DNA from: DASVEG01 sp035540495
Lineage (GTDB): Bacteria; Actinomycetota; Acidimicrobiia; Acidimicrobiales; CADCTF01
Direction: 5' to 3'
Length of the DNA: 64,000 nt
Assembly (NCBI GenBank): GCA_035540495.1
Contig: DATLGL010000033.1
Span: 1 to 64,000 of the forward strand
The notes beneath the pieces were generated by a model. The model ran no database searches, was not told the DNA's origin, and worked only from the letters and a program-made list of their open reading frames with translations. Made by a program: the position numbers and the translations under genes. Positions 41,248 through 49,335 of the stretch are shown here, in pieces; the stretch's first letter is position 1, and each line of letters opens with the position of its first letter.

Positions 41248-42480
41248 ATGTTCACGCGCGACGAGATCTCCGCTGCCTTCCTCAATCTGATCCATGCCAG
41301 CCACCGGCTGCATCCGGATGACATGCCACGGGTCGTGCGAGACGAAGCGAGCCGCATGGGACTCGACGACCTGATGATCCTCTTGGCGGATCTCGAGCAG
41401 CGCGTCCTGATTCCGTTCGTCTCCCAAACCGACGTCGACGCGCCCGCGCCGCCGATGGCCTCGATCGACGGTTCGATGGCGGGGCGCGCGTATCGGACCG
41501 AGAGGCCCCTCGTCGGCGACCGGGTCGACGGACGTACACCGCTGTGGATCCCGCTGCTCGACAGCTCGGAGCGCATCGGCGTCGTCGCCGCGTCCACGAC
41601 GGCGGACGTCGACGACCACGTGGTGGCGTCCGCGCTCGCGTTCGCATCTCTGGTCGGCGAGCTGCTCGCCAGCAAGGCGCAGTACGGCGACGCCATCACG
41701 CGGACCCGCCGCACACGCCACGTGACGTTGTCGGCCGAGTTGCGGTGGTCGATGCTGCCCCCGCTGACGTTCAGCGGCAGGAACGTGACGATCAGCGGCG
41801 TGCTCGAACCCGCGTACACGATCGCCGGCGACACCTTCGACTACGCGGTCGACGGCGAGGTGGCGAACGTCGCGATCATCGACGCTGTCGGCCACGGCCT
41901 CGAGGCGTCGCGGATCGCGAACCTCGCGGTGACGGCGTACCGCCACGGCCGGAGGCGCGGACTCACGACCGTCGACATCTACACCGAGATGGACGAAGCG
42001 ATCGCGGACCAGTTCGGAGGTGAGAAGTTCGCCACGGCGCAACTGGCGACGCTCGATCTCGCCGCGGGGCAACTGTGCTGGCTCAACGCCGGGCACCCGT
42101 CGCCGATGGTGATCCGGCAACTGCGACGGATCGATCTGCAGTCGGAGACGTGCCTCCCGGTTGGCGTCGCCTTTCCTGGATCTCAGGCGGAAGTCGCTCG
42201 CTTCGACCTCGAGCCGGGTGACCTTCTCCTCTTCTTCACCGACGGCGTGATCGAGGCACGCTCGCCAGGTGGTGAGCAGTTCGGCCGCGACCGGCTCGGC
42301 GACCTCCTCGCGCAGGCCGGCGCGGCATCGCAGACGCCGGCAGAGACGGTTCGGCGATTGGCCCACGCGGTGCTCGAGCACCAGGAAGGGATCCTCCAGG
42401 ACGACGGCACGCTGCTCCTCGTGGTGTGGCACGGACCGCCCGCCCTCCACGAGGAGTCGCGCGCGCTAGCGACACCTTGA
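41248..42480 (+). CDS. SpoIIE-type PP2C phosphatase with GAF-like N-terminus
   Basis: A 410-residue protein. Residues 1-155 look like a GAF-type sensor (MGLDDLMILLADLEQRVLIP, LWIPLLDSSERIGVVAAST). The PP2C-like domain follows: YTIAGDTFDYAVDGEVANVA, IIDAVGHGLEASRIANLAV, WLNAGHPSPMVI and GDLLLFFTDGVIEARSP, with the metal-binding Asp residues of D-x-F-D, IIDAVGHG and TDGV. Such phosphatases dephosphorylate anti-sigma antagonists in SigB-type partner switching; a SigB-type sigma factor is at 34178. No kinase or antagonist gene is nearby. Confidence 0.88.
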   Translation: MFTRDEISAAFLNLIHASHRLHPDDMPRVVRDEASRMGLDDLMILLADLEQRVLIPFVSQTDVDAPAPPMASIDGSMAGRAYRTERPLVGDRVDGRTPLWIPLLDSSERIGVVAASTTADVDDHVVASALAFASLVGELLASKAQYGDAITRTRRTRHVTLSAELRWSMLPPLTFSGRNVTISGVLEPAYTIAGDTFDYAVDGEVANVAIIDAVGHGLEASRIANLAVTAYRHGRRRGLTTVDIYTEMDEAIADQFGGEKFATAQLATLDLAAGQLCWLNAGHPSPMVIRQLRRIDLQSETCLPVGVAFPGSQAEVARFDLEPGDLLLFFTDGVIEARSPGGEQFGRDRLGDLLAQAGAASQTPAETVRRLAHAVLEHQEGILQDDGTLLLVVWHGPPALHEESRALATP

Positions 42481-42505
42481 CGACGCACTGTGCCATCCTC
42501 GGTCG

Positions 42506-42745
42506 ATGCCGCTCTTCCGCCGCCGTCGAGACGACCTCGGGTCACTCCTCGAGCAGCGGGCCCAGCTCGCAGAGGAACTCGAACAGGTCGACGCTGACGC
42601 GGCATGGGCCGCTGCGAGCGACGACCGGCTCGAACTGAACGACGCGCGCGACCTCGGACGTCAGGCGGACGCGCTCCGGCGGTCGTTGCGCGATCTCGAC
42701 GCACGCATCGAGGCGGCGCGCGCCGCGCTGCGGCCGCCGATCTGA
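42506..42745 (+). CDS. Small coiled-coil protein
   Basis: A 79-residue, highly charged helical protein: LGSLLEQRAQLAEELEQVDA and LGRQADALRRSLRDLDARIE with clear heptads. No family recognised. It starts 25 bases after the phosphatase stop, so the two are probably co-transcribed. Confidence 0.6.
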   Translation: MPLFRRRRDDLGSLLEQRAQLAEELEQVDADAAWAAASDDRLELNDARDLGRQADALRRSLRDLDARIEAARAALRPPI

Positions 42746-42751
42746 AGGTCG

Positions 42752-44002
42752 TCAGTCGTCGACGGCGTCCTCGACATCGACGAGCGGACGAGTGGTCGAC
42801 GTGGTCGACGTCGTCGTCACGGGCGGAACGGACGTCGATGTCGTCGGCGGTGCCGATGTAGTCGGGGGAACCGTCGACGTCGCGCCCACCGGCGGCGCTG
42901 CTGCGCCTATCACCGCGTCGGCGCGGAGGTCTTCGAACAACCGAGGCGCATCCTGGGTCAGGAACACCACGGACGCCTTGCCCGCGTACCCCACCCGCCC
43001 CGGAAGGACGACGTTCGTCATCCGCTCCGGAGCCACGCGTCGCGCGAGCGCAGCGAGTCGCGGCAGATGGTCGGGCGGCACGTCGACCCGAGCGTGGCGC
43101 CGGAGCACGTCGATCCACCGCAACAGGTTCGGATCGTCCGCAACCTCGGCGCGAAGCTTCGCGAGCCCCGCCAGGAGGAGCGCGCCGTGGTTCTCTGAGC
43201 GGCTGAAGTCGCCGTAGGGGACGTCGTTCCGGTTGCGCGCGTACGCCAGCGCCTCACCGCCGACGAAGTGGTGCCAACCAGGCTGGAACCGTGCACCCGA
43301 CATCCGGTCGTTCATCCGCCGGTCGACGTGCATGTCGAGGCCGCCGAGCTCGTCGACCATGCGCTGGAACCCGACGAAGCCGGTGACGACGACGTAGTGG
43401 ATCGGCAACCCGGTCAGCTGACGAACAGTTTCTGCTACGTAGGTCGGGCCGCCGCGTGCAAGGGCATCGTTGATCTTCCCGCGGCCACCGTTCGGGAACT
43501 GCACGTAGCTGTCGCGGGGAAAGCCGACGATCGTCCCCTGTCCGCTCCTCGGGTTCACCGCGACGAGGTGGATCGAGTCGGCTCGCGTCTTCAACATGTT
43601 CTCGTTCGGTCGCGCGTCGGAGCCGAGGACCAACACGAAGACGAGGTCGTCCGGGATCGGGATGGTGCTCCTGAACTCGATCGCGGGCTGGTACGGCCGC
43701 CCGTTCGCGATCTTCAATCCCACTGCAGGACCCGGCTCGGGTATCGCGGCGCGGCCGATGTCGGGCGCCGGCAGCGTCGTCACCGTCGTCGGCGGCACCG
43801 TCGGCTGCGGGATGACGGCGGTCGTCGTGGGCACGGATGCGATCGTCGGGCCGGTGTAGGCCAGCACGATCGACGGGTCACGCGGCGCGATCACCGCCAG
43901 TGTCGCCGCCGCGATGGCGACGGTCACGACAGCGGTCACCGCAGCCGCCAGGCGGTGCGTTCGCACGGAGTGCGCCGGTCGCGCGGAGCGTCGGAGGACC
44001 AT
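42752..44002 (-). CDS. LytR-CpsA-Psr (LCP) cell-wall ligase
   Basis: A 416-residue membrane-anchored protein. One N-terminal membrane segment (AAVTAVVTVAIAAATLAVIA), a Pro/Thr linker, then the LCP domain: LVLGSDARPNENMLKTRADS, IHLVAVNPRSGQGTIVGFPR, DSYVQFPNGGRGKINDAL, MVDELGGLDMHVDRRMND and ALAYARNRNDVPYGDFSRSE, with the conserved Arg and Asp residues that bind polyprenyl pyrophosphate. A Thr/Pro-rich tail follows. LCP enzymes attach polymers (arabinogalactan, teichoic acids, capsule) to peptidoglycan outside the cell. Divergent from ppk2. Confidence 0.9.
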   Translation of the reverse strand: MVLRRSARPAHSVRTHRLAAAVTAVVTVAIAAATLAVIAPRDPSIVLAYTGPTIASVPTTTAVIPQPTVPPTTVTTLPAPDIGRAAIPEPGPAVGLKIANGRPYQPAIEFRSTIPIPDDLVFVLVLGSDARPNENMLKTRADSIHLVAVNPRSGQGTIVGFPRDSYVQFPNGGRGKINDALARGGPTYVAETVRQLTGLPIHYVVVTGFVGFQRMVDELGGLDMHVDRRMNDRMSGARFQPGWHHFVGGEALAYARNRNDVPYGDFSRSENHGALLLAGLAKLRAEVADDPNLLRWIDVLRRHARVDVPPDHLPRLAALARRVAPERMTNVVLPGRVGYAGKASVVFLTQDAPRLFEDLRADAVIGAAAPPVGATSTVPPTTSAPPTTSTSVPPVTTTSTTSTTRPLVDVEDAVDD

Positions 44003-44027
44003 CAACGCGCAGGGTACGGTGCCTCGG

Positions 44028-44873
44028 GTGGGGGTACGCGCATCTCGACAGGAACCTTCCGCGTTCGACGTGCACACGCTGCGTGTGCCGAGCGACGGGT
44101 CCTTCCGGCTCTCCGACGTCGATCCCGGCGCGACGCCCGGTGCCCCCGGCGGCAAGGAAGAGACCCGGGCCGCGTCAGCGTCGCTCAACGACGAGCTGAG
44201 CGCGCTGCAGGAGCGTCTCTGGGCCGAGGACCGGAGGTCGATGCTCGTGGTCCTCCAAGCGATGGACGCGGGCGGCAAAGACGGCGCCATCAAGAAGGTG
44301 TTCACCGGACTGAACCCGCAGGGCGTCGAGGTCACATCCTTCAAGGCGCCGTCGGAGGACGAGCTCGCGCACGACTACCTGTGGCGAATCCACAAGCGCA
44401 CACCACCGCGCGGCACGATCGGCATCTTCAACCGGTCGCACTACGAGGACGTCCTCGTCGTGCGGGTCAACGGCTGGATCGACGAGGACGAGTGGCGCCG
44501 TCGATACGAGCAGATCCGCGCGTTCGAGAGCCTGCTCGCGTCGCAGGGTGCCCGGATCGTGAAGTTCATGCTCCACATCTCGAAGGAGGAGCAGGCCCAG
44601 CGTCTGCAAGCGCGTCTCGACCGGCCGGACAAGCGGTGGAAGTTCCGTCGAGGTGACCTCGACGACCGCGCCAGGTGGGACGACTTCATGGGCGCGTTCG
44701 ACGATGCGCTGCGGGAGACGTCGACGGACGATGCGCCGTGGTACGTCATCCCGGCCGACAAGAAGTGGTACCGCGACTGGGCGATCCTCCGAGTGCTCGT
44801 CGACGTCGTCCGTGAGATGGATCCGCAGTTCCCCGAGCCCGAGGAGGGTCTCTCCGACGTGGTGGTGCGATGA
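44028..44873 (+). CDS. ppk2: Polyphosphate kinase 2
   Basis: About 281 residues. Walker A-like loop MLVVLQAMDAGGKDGAIKKV, then LNPQGVEVTSFKAPSEDELA, RSHYEDVLVVRVNGW as the lid, and WYRDWAILRVLVDVV. PPK2 enzymes use polyphosphate to phosphorylate nucleotides (ADP/AMP or GDP). The start is uncertain: GTG at 44028 or 44019; the frame is open further upstream. Its stop overlaps the start of an acyl-CoA synthetase (ATGA), so the two are coupled, which may link ATP recovery to acyl activation. Confidence 0.9.
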   Translation: MGVRASRQEPSAFDVHTLRVPSDGSFRLSDVDPGATPGAPGGKEETRAASASLNDELSALQERLWAEDRRSMLVVLQAMDAGGKDGAIKKVFTGLNPQGVEVTSFKAPSEDELAHDYLWRIHKRTPPRGTIGIFNRSHYEDVLVVRVNGWIDEDEWRRRYEQIRAFESLLASQGARIVKFMLHISKEEQAQRLQARLDRPDKRWKFRRGDLDDRARWDDFMGAFDDALRETSTDDAPWYVIPADKKWYRDWAILRVLVDVVREMDPQFPEPEEGLSDVVVR

Positions 44874-46435
44874 CCGACTTCAACATCGCAGATCTCTTCG
44901 AGAAGGTCGCTGATGCGATCCCCGACCGCGAGGCGCTCGTCTGCGGCGACCGGCGGCTCACCTACCGAGAGCTCGACGAGCGGGCGACGCGCCTGGCCCA
45001 CGTCCTCGCGGCGCACGGTGTGCGCGCTGGCGACCACGTCGGCCTCCACCTCTACAACTCGACGGAGTACCTCGAGGGGATGATCGCGGCGTTCAAGTTG
45101 CGCGCCGTTCCCATCAACGTCAACTACCGGTACGTCGCGGACGAGCTTCGGTACCTCTTCAACGACGCCGAGCTCAAGGTCGCCATCCACGAGCCCGGGT
45201 TCGCCGAACTGATCGACGCGATCCGCGACGACGTCCCGACGCTGCAGTGGACGGTCGCTCGGGGGGACGACTACGAGCGCGAGCTCGCGGCAGCGTCGGC
45301 CGAGCGAGACTTCGAGCCGCGCAGCGGCGACGACCTCTACATCCTCTACACGGGTGGCACGACAGGGATGCCCAAGGGCGTCATGTGGCGCCAGGACGAC
45401 GTCTTCGTCGCGGCGTTCGGGGGTGCGGGCGTCTCGTCGGACGATGAGGTCGTCGAGCGAGTCGCGGCCGGTCGTACGCGGTGTCTGCCTGCGTGCCCGT
45501 TCATGCACGGAACGGCGCACTGGATGGCGTTCTCGACCTTCTTCGGCGGGGGCACCGTCGTTGTTTCACCCGGCGCGCACATGGACCCGGCTGCGATCTG
45601 GCAGCTGATCGCGGACGAGAACGTGACCTTCCTCGTGATCGTCGGTGATGCGTTCGCCCGGCCGCTCGTCGATGCGCTCGATCCCGATCCGGAGGCTCGT
45701 CCGGACCTCACGTCGTTGGGCGCGATCCTGTCGGGCGGAGCGATCCTGTCCCCCGCGGTGAAGGACGCGCTCATCGAACGCCTTCCGGGCGTGATCGTCG
45801 TCGACGGCTACGGGGCCTCGGAGACAGGCGGGCAGGGGCAGATGGTCGCCGCTCCTGGCGCGTCAGCCGGCGCGCGGCCGCGGTTCATGGTGGGGCCCGA
45901 CACCCAGGTCGTCGACGACGACCTCCGGCCGGTCGACCCCGGCAGCGGGGTGATCGGCCGAGTCGCCCGGCGCGGACGCGTGCCGCTCGGCTACTTCAAG
46001 GACGAAGCGAAGACGGCGGCGACGTTCCCCACGATCGATGGCGAGCGGTGGGCGGTGCCGGGAGACCTGGCGATGGTCGAAGCCGATGGCACCGTGACGC
46101 TGCTGGGCCGCGGCTCGGTGTCGATCAACACCGGGGGCGAGAAGGTCTTCCCGGAAGAGGTCGAGTCCGCCTTGAAGAGCCACCCCTCGGTGTTCGACGC
46201 CGTCGTCGTGGGCGTGCCGGACGACCGGTGGGGCCAGCGAGTCACCGCCGTCGTGTCTCTGCGCCGCAACGCGGGTCAACCGACGCTCGAAGAGCTCGCC
46301 GACCACTGCCGGACGAGCATCGCCGGGTACAAGGTGCCGCGCTCGCTCGCGATCGTCGACTCCATCGTGCGGTCGCCTTCGGGCAAGCCCGACTACCGGT
46401 GGGCCCGCAGCGAGGCGGAGAAGCAACTCGCCTGA
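44870..46435 (+). CDS. Acyl-CoA synthetase (fatty-acid-CoA ligase family)
   Basis: A 521-residue AMP-binding enzyme. The P-loop is LYTGGTTGMPKGVMW, the A5 motif DGYGASETGGQG, the A8 hinge region INTGGEKVFPEEVE and the C-terminal catalytic Lys in SPSGKPDYRWA. Mid-sized fatty acyl or aromatic acid substrates are likely; the exact one is unknown. Two acyl-CoA dehydrogenase genes are in the window but not adjacent. Coupled to ppk2 by ATGA. Confidence 0.9.
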   Translation: MTDFNIADLFEKVADAIPDREALVCGDRRLTYRELDERATRLAHVLAAHGVRAGDHVGLHLYNSTEYLEGMIAAFKLRAVPINVNYRYVADELRYLFNDAELKVAIHEPGFAELIDAIRDDVPTLQWTVARGDDYERELAAASAERDFEPRSGDDLYILYTGGTTGMPKGVMWRQDDVFVAAFGGAGVSSDDEVVERVAAGRTRCLPACPFMHGTAHWMAFSTFFGGGTVVVSPGAHMDPAAIWQLIADENVTFLVIVGDAFARPLVDALDPDPEARPDLTSLGAILSGGAILSPAVKDALIERLPGVIVVDGYGASETGGQGQMVAAPGASAGARPRFMVGPDTQVVDDDLRPVDPGSGVIGRVARRGRVPLGYFKDEAKTAATFPTIDGERWAVPGDLAMVEADGTVTLLGRGSVSINTGGEKVFPEEVESALKSHPSVFDAVVVGVPDDRWGQRVTAVVSLRRNAGQPTLEELADHCRTSIAGYKVPRSLAIVDSIVRSPSGKPDYRWARSEAEKQLA

Positions 46436-46465
46436 GCGACGGCTCGCTGACGCGGTTCGAGCTCG

Positions 46466-48004
46466 TCAGCTCGCGAGCTTGGCCGCGATGAGCGCGATGC
46501 CCTTCGCCTGGTCGCCGTTGAGCACATCCAGCGGCAGGCCCAGCGCCTTGATCAGCTCCTTCGCCTTGACGGCTTGGAGTCCCGTCCCCTTGGCGTAGTC
46601 GTAGAGCTCGGCTGCGTACTGCTCACGCTTCGACGGGCCGGTCTTCTTCCAGAACGACAGCGTCTCCTTGAGGCGGGCGCCGAAGCCGCGTTGCTGCCCC
46701 GTCGTCGGGTCGGTCTTCGTCGCCTGCCAGCGCTTCGAGAAGAACTTCCAGGCCTTGTACGTGGCGAGACCGATGCCCGCAGCAGCGGCGAGCGACGCGA
46801 GGGCCCAGCCGAACGGCGTCGCCATGAGCGCTGCGGTGCCAGCGGTCGCCGCGACTCCGAGGACGATCCCGCCGGCCGCGCCAAGGGCGGACCCTGTCGA
46901 CGCCAGCGCCTTCTTGATGTGACCCGCGTAGTTCTTGGTCTTCGCGTAGTTGGCGATGTCTTCGAGGGTCGGCTTCCCGGTGGTGGCGGCGCGCTTCACC
47001 GCCTCCTCCATCTTCTGCTTGTGCTCCAGAGCGGTGTCGTAGGTCGACTGCGCCCCGTCGCGATCCCTCTCGGCCTCCGCCTTGCGATCCTTCGCCTCCT
47101 TGACCGCGTCGTCGTACTTCTGCGCGTCGAAAGGCCGCTTGAGGTTTCGGGCGACGATCTCCGCCTGCGACCTCGCTTCCTCGGCCTTCGCGAGCACATC
47201 GGCCATCGCGTCGACGTGCTCCTGCGCCGCAGCGACGGCGTCTTGGGCGGTCTTGATCGCTTCCTCTGGCTTGGTGTTCCAGTCGTTCAGCACACCCTTG
47301 AGCGCGACCACGCGCTGGCGTGCCTTCTCGGCGCGGATGCCTTCCCGGATCGACTGGAAGATGTTCAGCGGCACGGTGATGAAGGCCGCGACCCCCGACG
47401 CGAGTTGCCCCGCGCTGTGGCCCGCCGTCTGCAACGCGCCGCCGGTGATGTCGGCGATGCCGGAGCCCGTCTTCGCCGTGTTCTGGGCGACGTTGCCGCC
47501 GGTGATCTTCATCCGGCGCTTCGCCTCGGCCCGTTCAGCGGTGCCCGCACCGGCGCTCTTGAAGTCCTTTCGAGCCTGGTCATGGCCGATGCTCGACGTC
47601 ACGAGCGAGGTGATGCTCAACGGCGCGGCGATCGACGAGCCGACGAGCCCGGCCTCGTTCGTCCCGCCCACGCTGTCGGTGCTCTTGTTCCACGCGAGCT
47701 CGAGGTTCGCCGCCCCCGCTCCCTGGTTGATCGCGGGCGCGAACGGGTCGATCGCCCCGGAGACCCGTTCGGCCTCCTCCGTGAGGTCTCGCTGCACCGC
47801 GAGACGCTGCACCAACGCGCCCGTCGCGGCGTTCCCCGCGAGCCCCTGGAGCGACCGGAGAGACGTCGCCGGTGCCGGTCCGGCCTGATGGGCAGTGAGC
47901 TGTTGCACCGCCACCGACGGCTGCGGCGCGACGGTGGTGCCGGCTCCCGTGGCGTCGTCGTCGCGTGTGTGAGGAGGTGCCGACCGCCGCCGTGCGTTGC
48001 CCAC
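46466..48004 (-). CDS. Large protein with SLQxxAGN motif, coiled coil and membrane-like segment
   Basis: About 512 residues. Residues 1-50 are disordered; 51-67 read SLQGLAGNAATGALVQR, matching the gene at 19172 in 12 of 17 residues. Then Ser/Ala/Gly regions, a long coiled coil (about 270-345, AQDAVAAAQEHVDAMADVLA, AERDRDGAQSTYDTALEHKQ), a hydrophobic double segment (GAAGGIVLGVAATAGTAAL, FGWALASLAAAAGIGLATYK) and a basic helical C-terminus. No signal peptide. The layout (motif, helical body, hydrophobic hairpin) would suit a cargo or membrane-active protein, but this is inference and no known toxin domain is recognised. GTG start at 48004 chosen; a TTG at 48040 is in frame. Confidence 0.7.
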   Translation of the reverse strand: MGNARRRSAPPHTRDDDATGAGTTVAPQPSVAVQQLTAHQAGPAPATSLRSLQGLAGNAATGALVQRLAVQRDLTEEAERVSGAIDPFAPAINQGAGAANLELAWNKSTDSVGGTNEAGLVGSSIAAPLSITSLVTSSIGHDQARKDFKSAGAGTAERAEAKRRMKITGGNVAQNTAKTGSGIADITGGALQTAGHSAGQLASGVAAFITVPLNIFQSIREGIRAEKARQRVVALKGVLNDWNTKPEEAIKTAQDAVAAAQEHVDAMADVLAKAEEARSQAEIVARNLKRPFDAQKYDDAVKEAKDRKAEAERDRDGAQSTYDTALEHKQKMEEAVKRAATTGKPTLEDIANYAKTKNYAGHIKKALASTGSALGAAGGIVLGVAATAGTAALMATPFGWALASLAAAAGIGLATYKAWKFFSKRWQATKTDPTTGQQRGFGARLKETLSFWKKTGPSKREQYAAELYDYAKGTGLQAVKAKELIKALGLPLDVLNGDQAKGIALIAAKLAS

Positions 48005-48131
48005 GGTCCGAGCCTGCGACGGTTCGAGAACGACCTGCAATCACCGCGGTCCGACCCGTGCGGTTCGTCGCGAATGTCTGCCCGAACGGGCCAGGTGCAG
48101 GTACGACGGCAGCGCGATCTACGTTCGCGAG

Positions 48132-48341
48132 GTGGTCGCCGTCAGCACCGACGTGCTCGTTCGTGATGCGCTCGAACTGCTGATCGTGATCGCGATCGGC
48201 GGGATGCTCGTGAGCGCGATCCGGCGCCTGCGTCGAGGCGAGATCGAGGTGTACCGCTGCTGGTCGTGCGAGCGACCGACGAGCCGCGCCTTCCCGCAGT
48301 GCAAGCACTGCGGGGCGGACCTCCCCGACGCCGCGCTCTAG
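48132..48341 (+). CDS. Small membrane-anchored zinc-ribbon protein
   Basis: A 69-residue protein: one membrane segment (ALELLIVIAIGGMLVSAI) and a zinc ribbon CWSCERPTSRAFPQCKHCG with two CxxC knuckles. GTG 48132 chosen, start uncertain. Its TAG stop shares the CTAG tetramer with the stop of the next gene on the other strand. Confidence 0.6.
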   Translation: MVAVSTDVLVRDALELLIVIAIGGMLVSAIRRLRRGEIEVYRCWSCERPTSRAFPQCKHCGADLPDAAL

Positions 48342-48556
48342 CTGTAGCTGCTCCGGGGCTGCCCGTCGACGGGGCAGCTCGGCGCGGTCGTCCCGGGGAA
48401 GATCACGATCTCCCGGAGGCGGCGCCCGCAGCGGTCGCAGAACCGCAGCGGCTCGGCAGGGCGTCCGCACGACGAACCGTCGTCACACCGGTCGGCAGGC
48501 TGCCCGCAGCGGGGACAGAAGCGTTCGTCCACGAATCGGACTTTATGAGCAACCAC
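48338..48556 (-). CDS. Small protein with several zinc knuckles
   Basis: About 72 residues with CPRCGQPADRCDDG and CDRCGRRLREIV plus additional Cys (SSCGRP, APSCPVDG), typical of small multi-knuckle zinc proteins. GTG at 48556 is within the MerR-type palindrome at 48551; a later GTG at 48532 is also possible. Role unknown. Divergent from the MerR gene and so perhaps controlled by it. Confidence 0.55.
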   Translation of the reverse strand: MVAHKVRFVDERFCPRCGQPADRCDDGSSCGRPAEPLRFCDRCGRRLREIVIFPGTTAPSCPVDGQPRSSYS

Positions 48557-48569
48557 TCCTAGAGTGGTT
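48551..48569. promoter_or_regulatory. MerR-type operator
   Basis: Perfect dyad AACCACTC-CTA-GAGTGGTT, 19 bases, ending 4 bases before the MerR ATG at 48574. TAGAGT within it (48560-48565) is a plausible -10 that would place transcription start at the ATG, giving a leaderless mRNA. MerR-family regulators bind dyads of this size inside their promoters. Confidence 0.65.
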
Positions 48570-48573
48570 GCGC

Positions 48574-49335
48574 ATGGCGTACCGGGTCGACGAGCTGGCG
48601 AAGGCGGCCGACGTCTCCGTCGACACCGTGCGCTACTACCAGTCGAAGGGCCTGCTCCCGCCGCCCGTGCGCTCGGGCCGCGTCGCCCACTACGGCGAGG
48701 AACACCTCGCCCGTCTCCACCGCATCCGCGGCCTCCAGGCGAAGGGCCTGACGCTGGCGACCATCCGGCGGTTGCTCGACGGCGAGCTCGACGCGGCCGA
48801 CGAGGCGCTGGTGACGGCGGTGTCGGCCACCGACGGCGGCGACCCCGCGAACGATCCCGAAGAGTCGTTCTCGCTCGAGGAGCTGGCGGAGCGCAGCCGC
48901 ATCCCGCTCCCTCTGCTGCAGGCGGTGATGCGAGAAGGGCTGCTCGTCCCTCGCCGCGTGGGTGGTCAGGAGCGGTACACGGAGGCCGACGTCGCTGCGG
49001 CACGAGCCGGGCTGTCGCTCCTCGAGGCGGGTCTGCCGCTGCCCGAAGTTCTCGACCTCGCGCGACGCCATCACGCTGCGATGCGCGAGGTCGCGGAGCG
49101 CGCGGTCGCGTTGTTCGACGAGCACATCCGTCATCCCGCTCGAGCCTCGGCGGACGACGACGCGGCGGCCGAGCGGCTCGTCGACGCGTTCAACGCGCTG
49201 CTGCCGGCGACGACGACGCTCGTCGCGCATCACTTCCGTCGGACGTTGCTCGCCGTCGCGCAGGAACACATCGAGCGCGTCGGCGACGACGCCGAACTCG
49301 CAGCCGTCGAGCGGGAAGCCGGGAGGATCGGGTGA
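48574..49335 (+). CDS. MerR-family regulator with two HTH domains
   Basis: A 253-residue regulator. Domain 1 (residues 3-70) is a standard MerR winged helix: YRVDELAKAADVSVDTVRYY, GLLPPPVRSGRVAHYGEEHL and IRGLQAKGLTLATIRRLL. Residues 99-165 hold a second MerR-like domain: SLEELAERSRIPLPLLQAVM, EGLLVPRRVGGQERYTEADV. The C-terminal helical part would bind a ligand. It overlaps menG (GTGA) and so heads the menG-menF run, implying possible control of menaquinone synthesis. Confidence 0.85.
   Translation: MAYRVDELAKAADVSVDTVRYYQSKGLLPPPVRSGRVAHYGEEHLARLHRIRGLQAKGLTLATIRRLLDGELDAADEALVTAVSATDGGDPANDPEESFSLEELAERSRIPLPLLQAVMREGLLVPRRVGGQERYTEADVAAARAGLSLLEAGLPLPEVLDLARRHHAAMREVAERAVALFDEHIRHPARASADDDAAAERLVDAFNALLPATTTLVAHHFRRTLLAVAQEHIERVGDDAELAAVEREAGRIG

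Noticed and set aside
41224..42450. Long 408-residue frame antisense to the PP2C gene
   Set aside because: Mirror of a strongly supported gene; its translation has no domain.
46574..48166. 530-residue plus-strand frame antisense to the AGN-motif gene
   Set aside because: Arg/Leu-rich shadow translation with no recognisable domain; the minus-strand gene has motif, coiled coil and hydrophobic segments.
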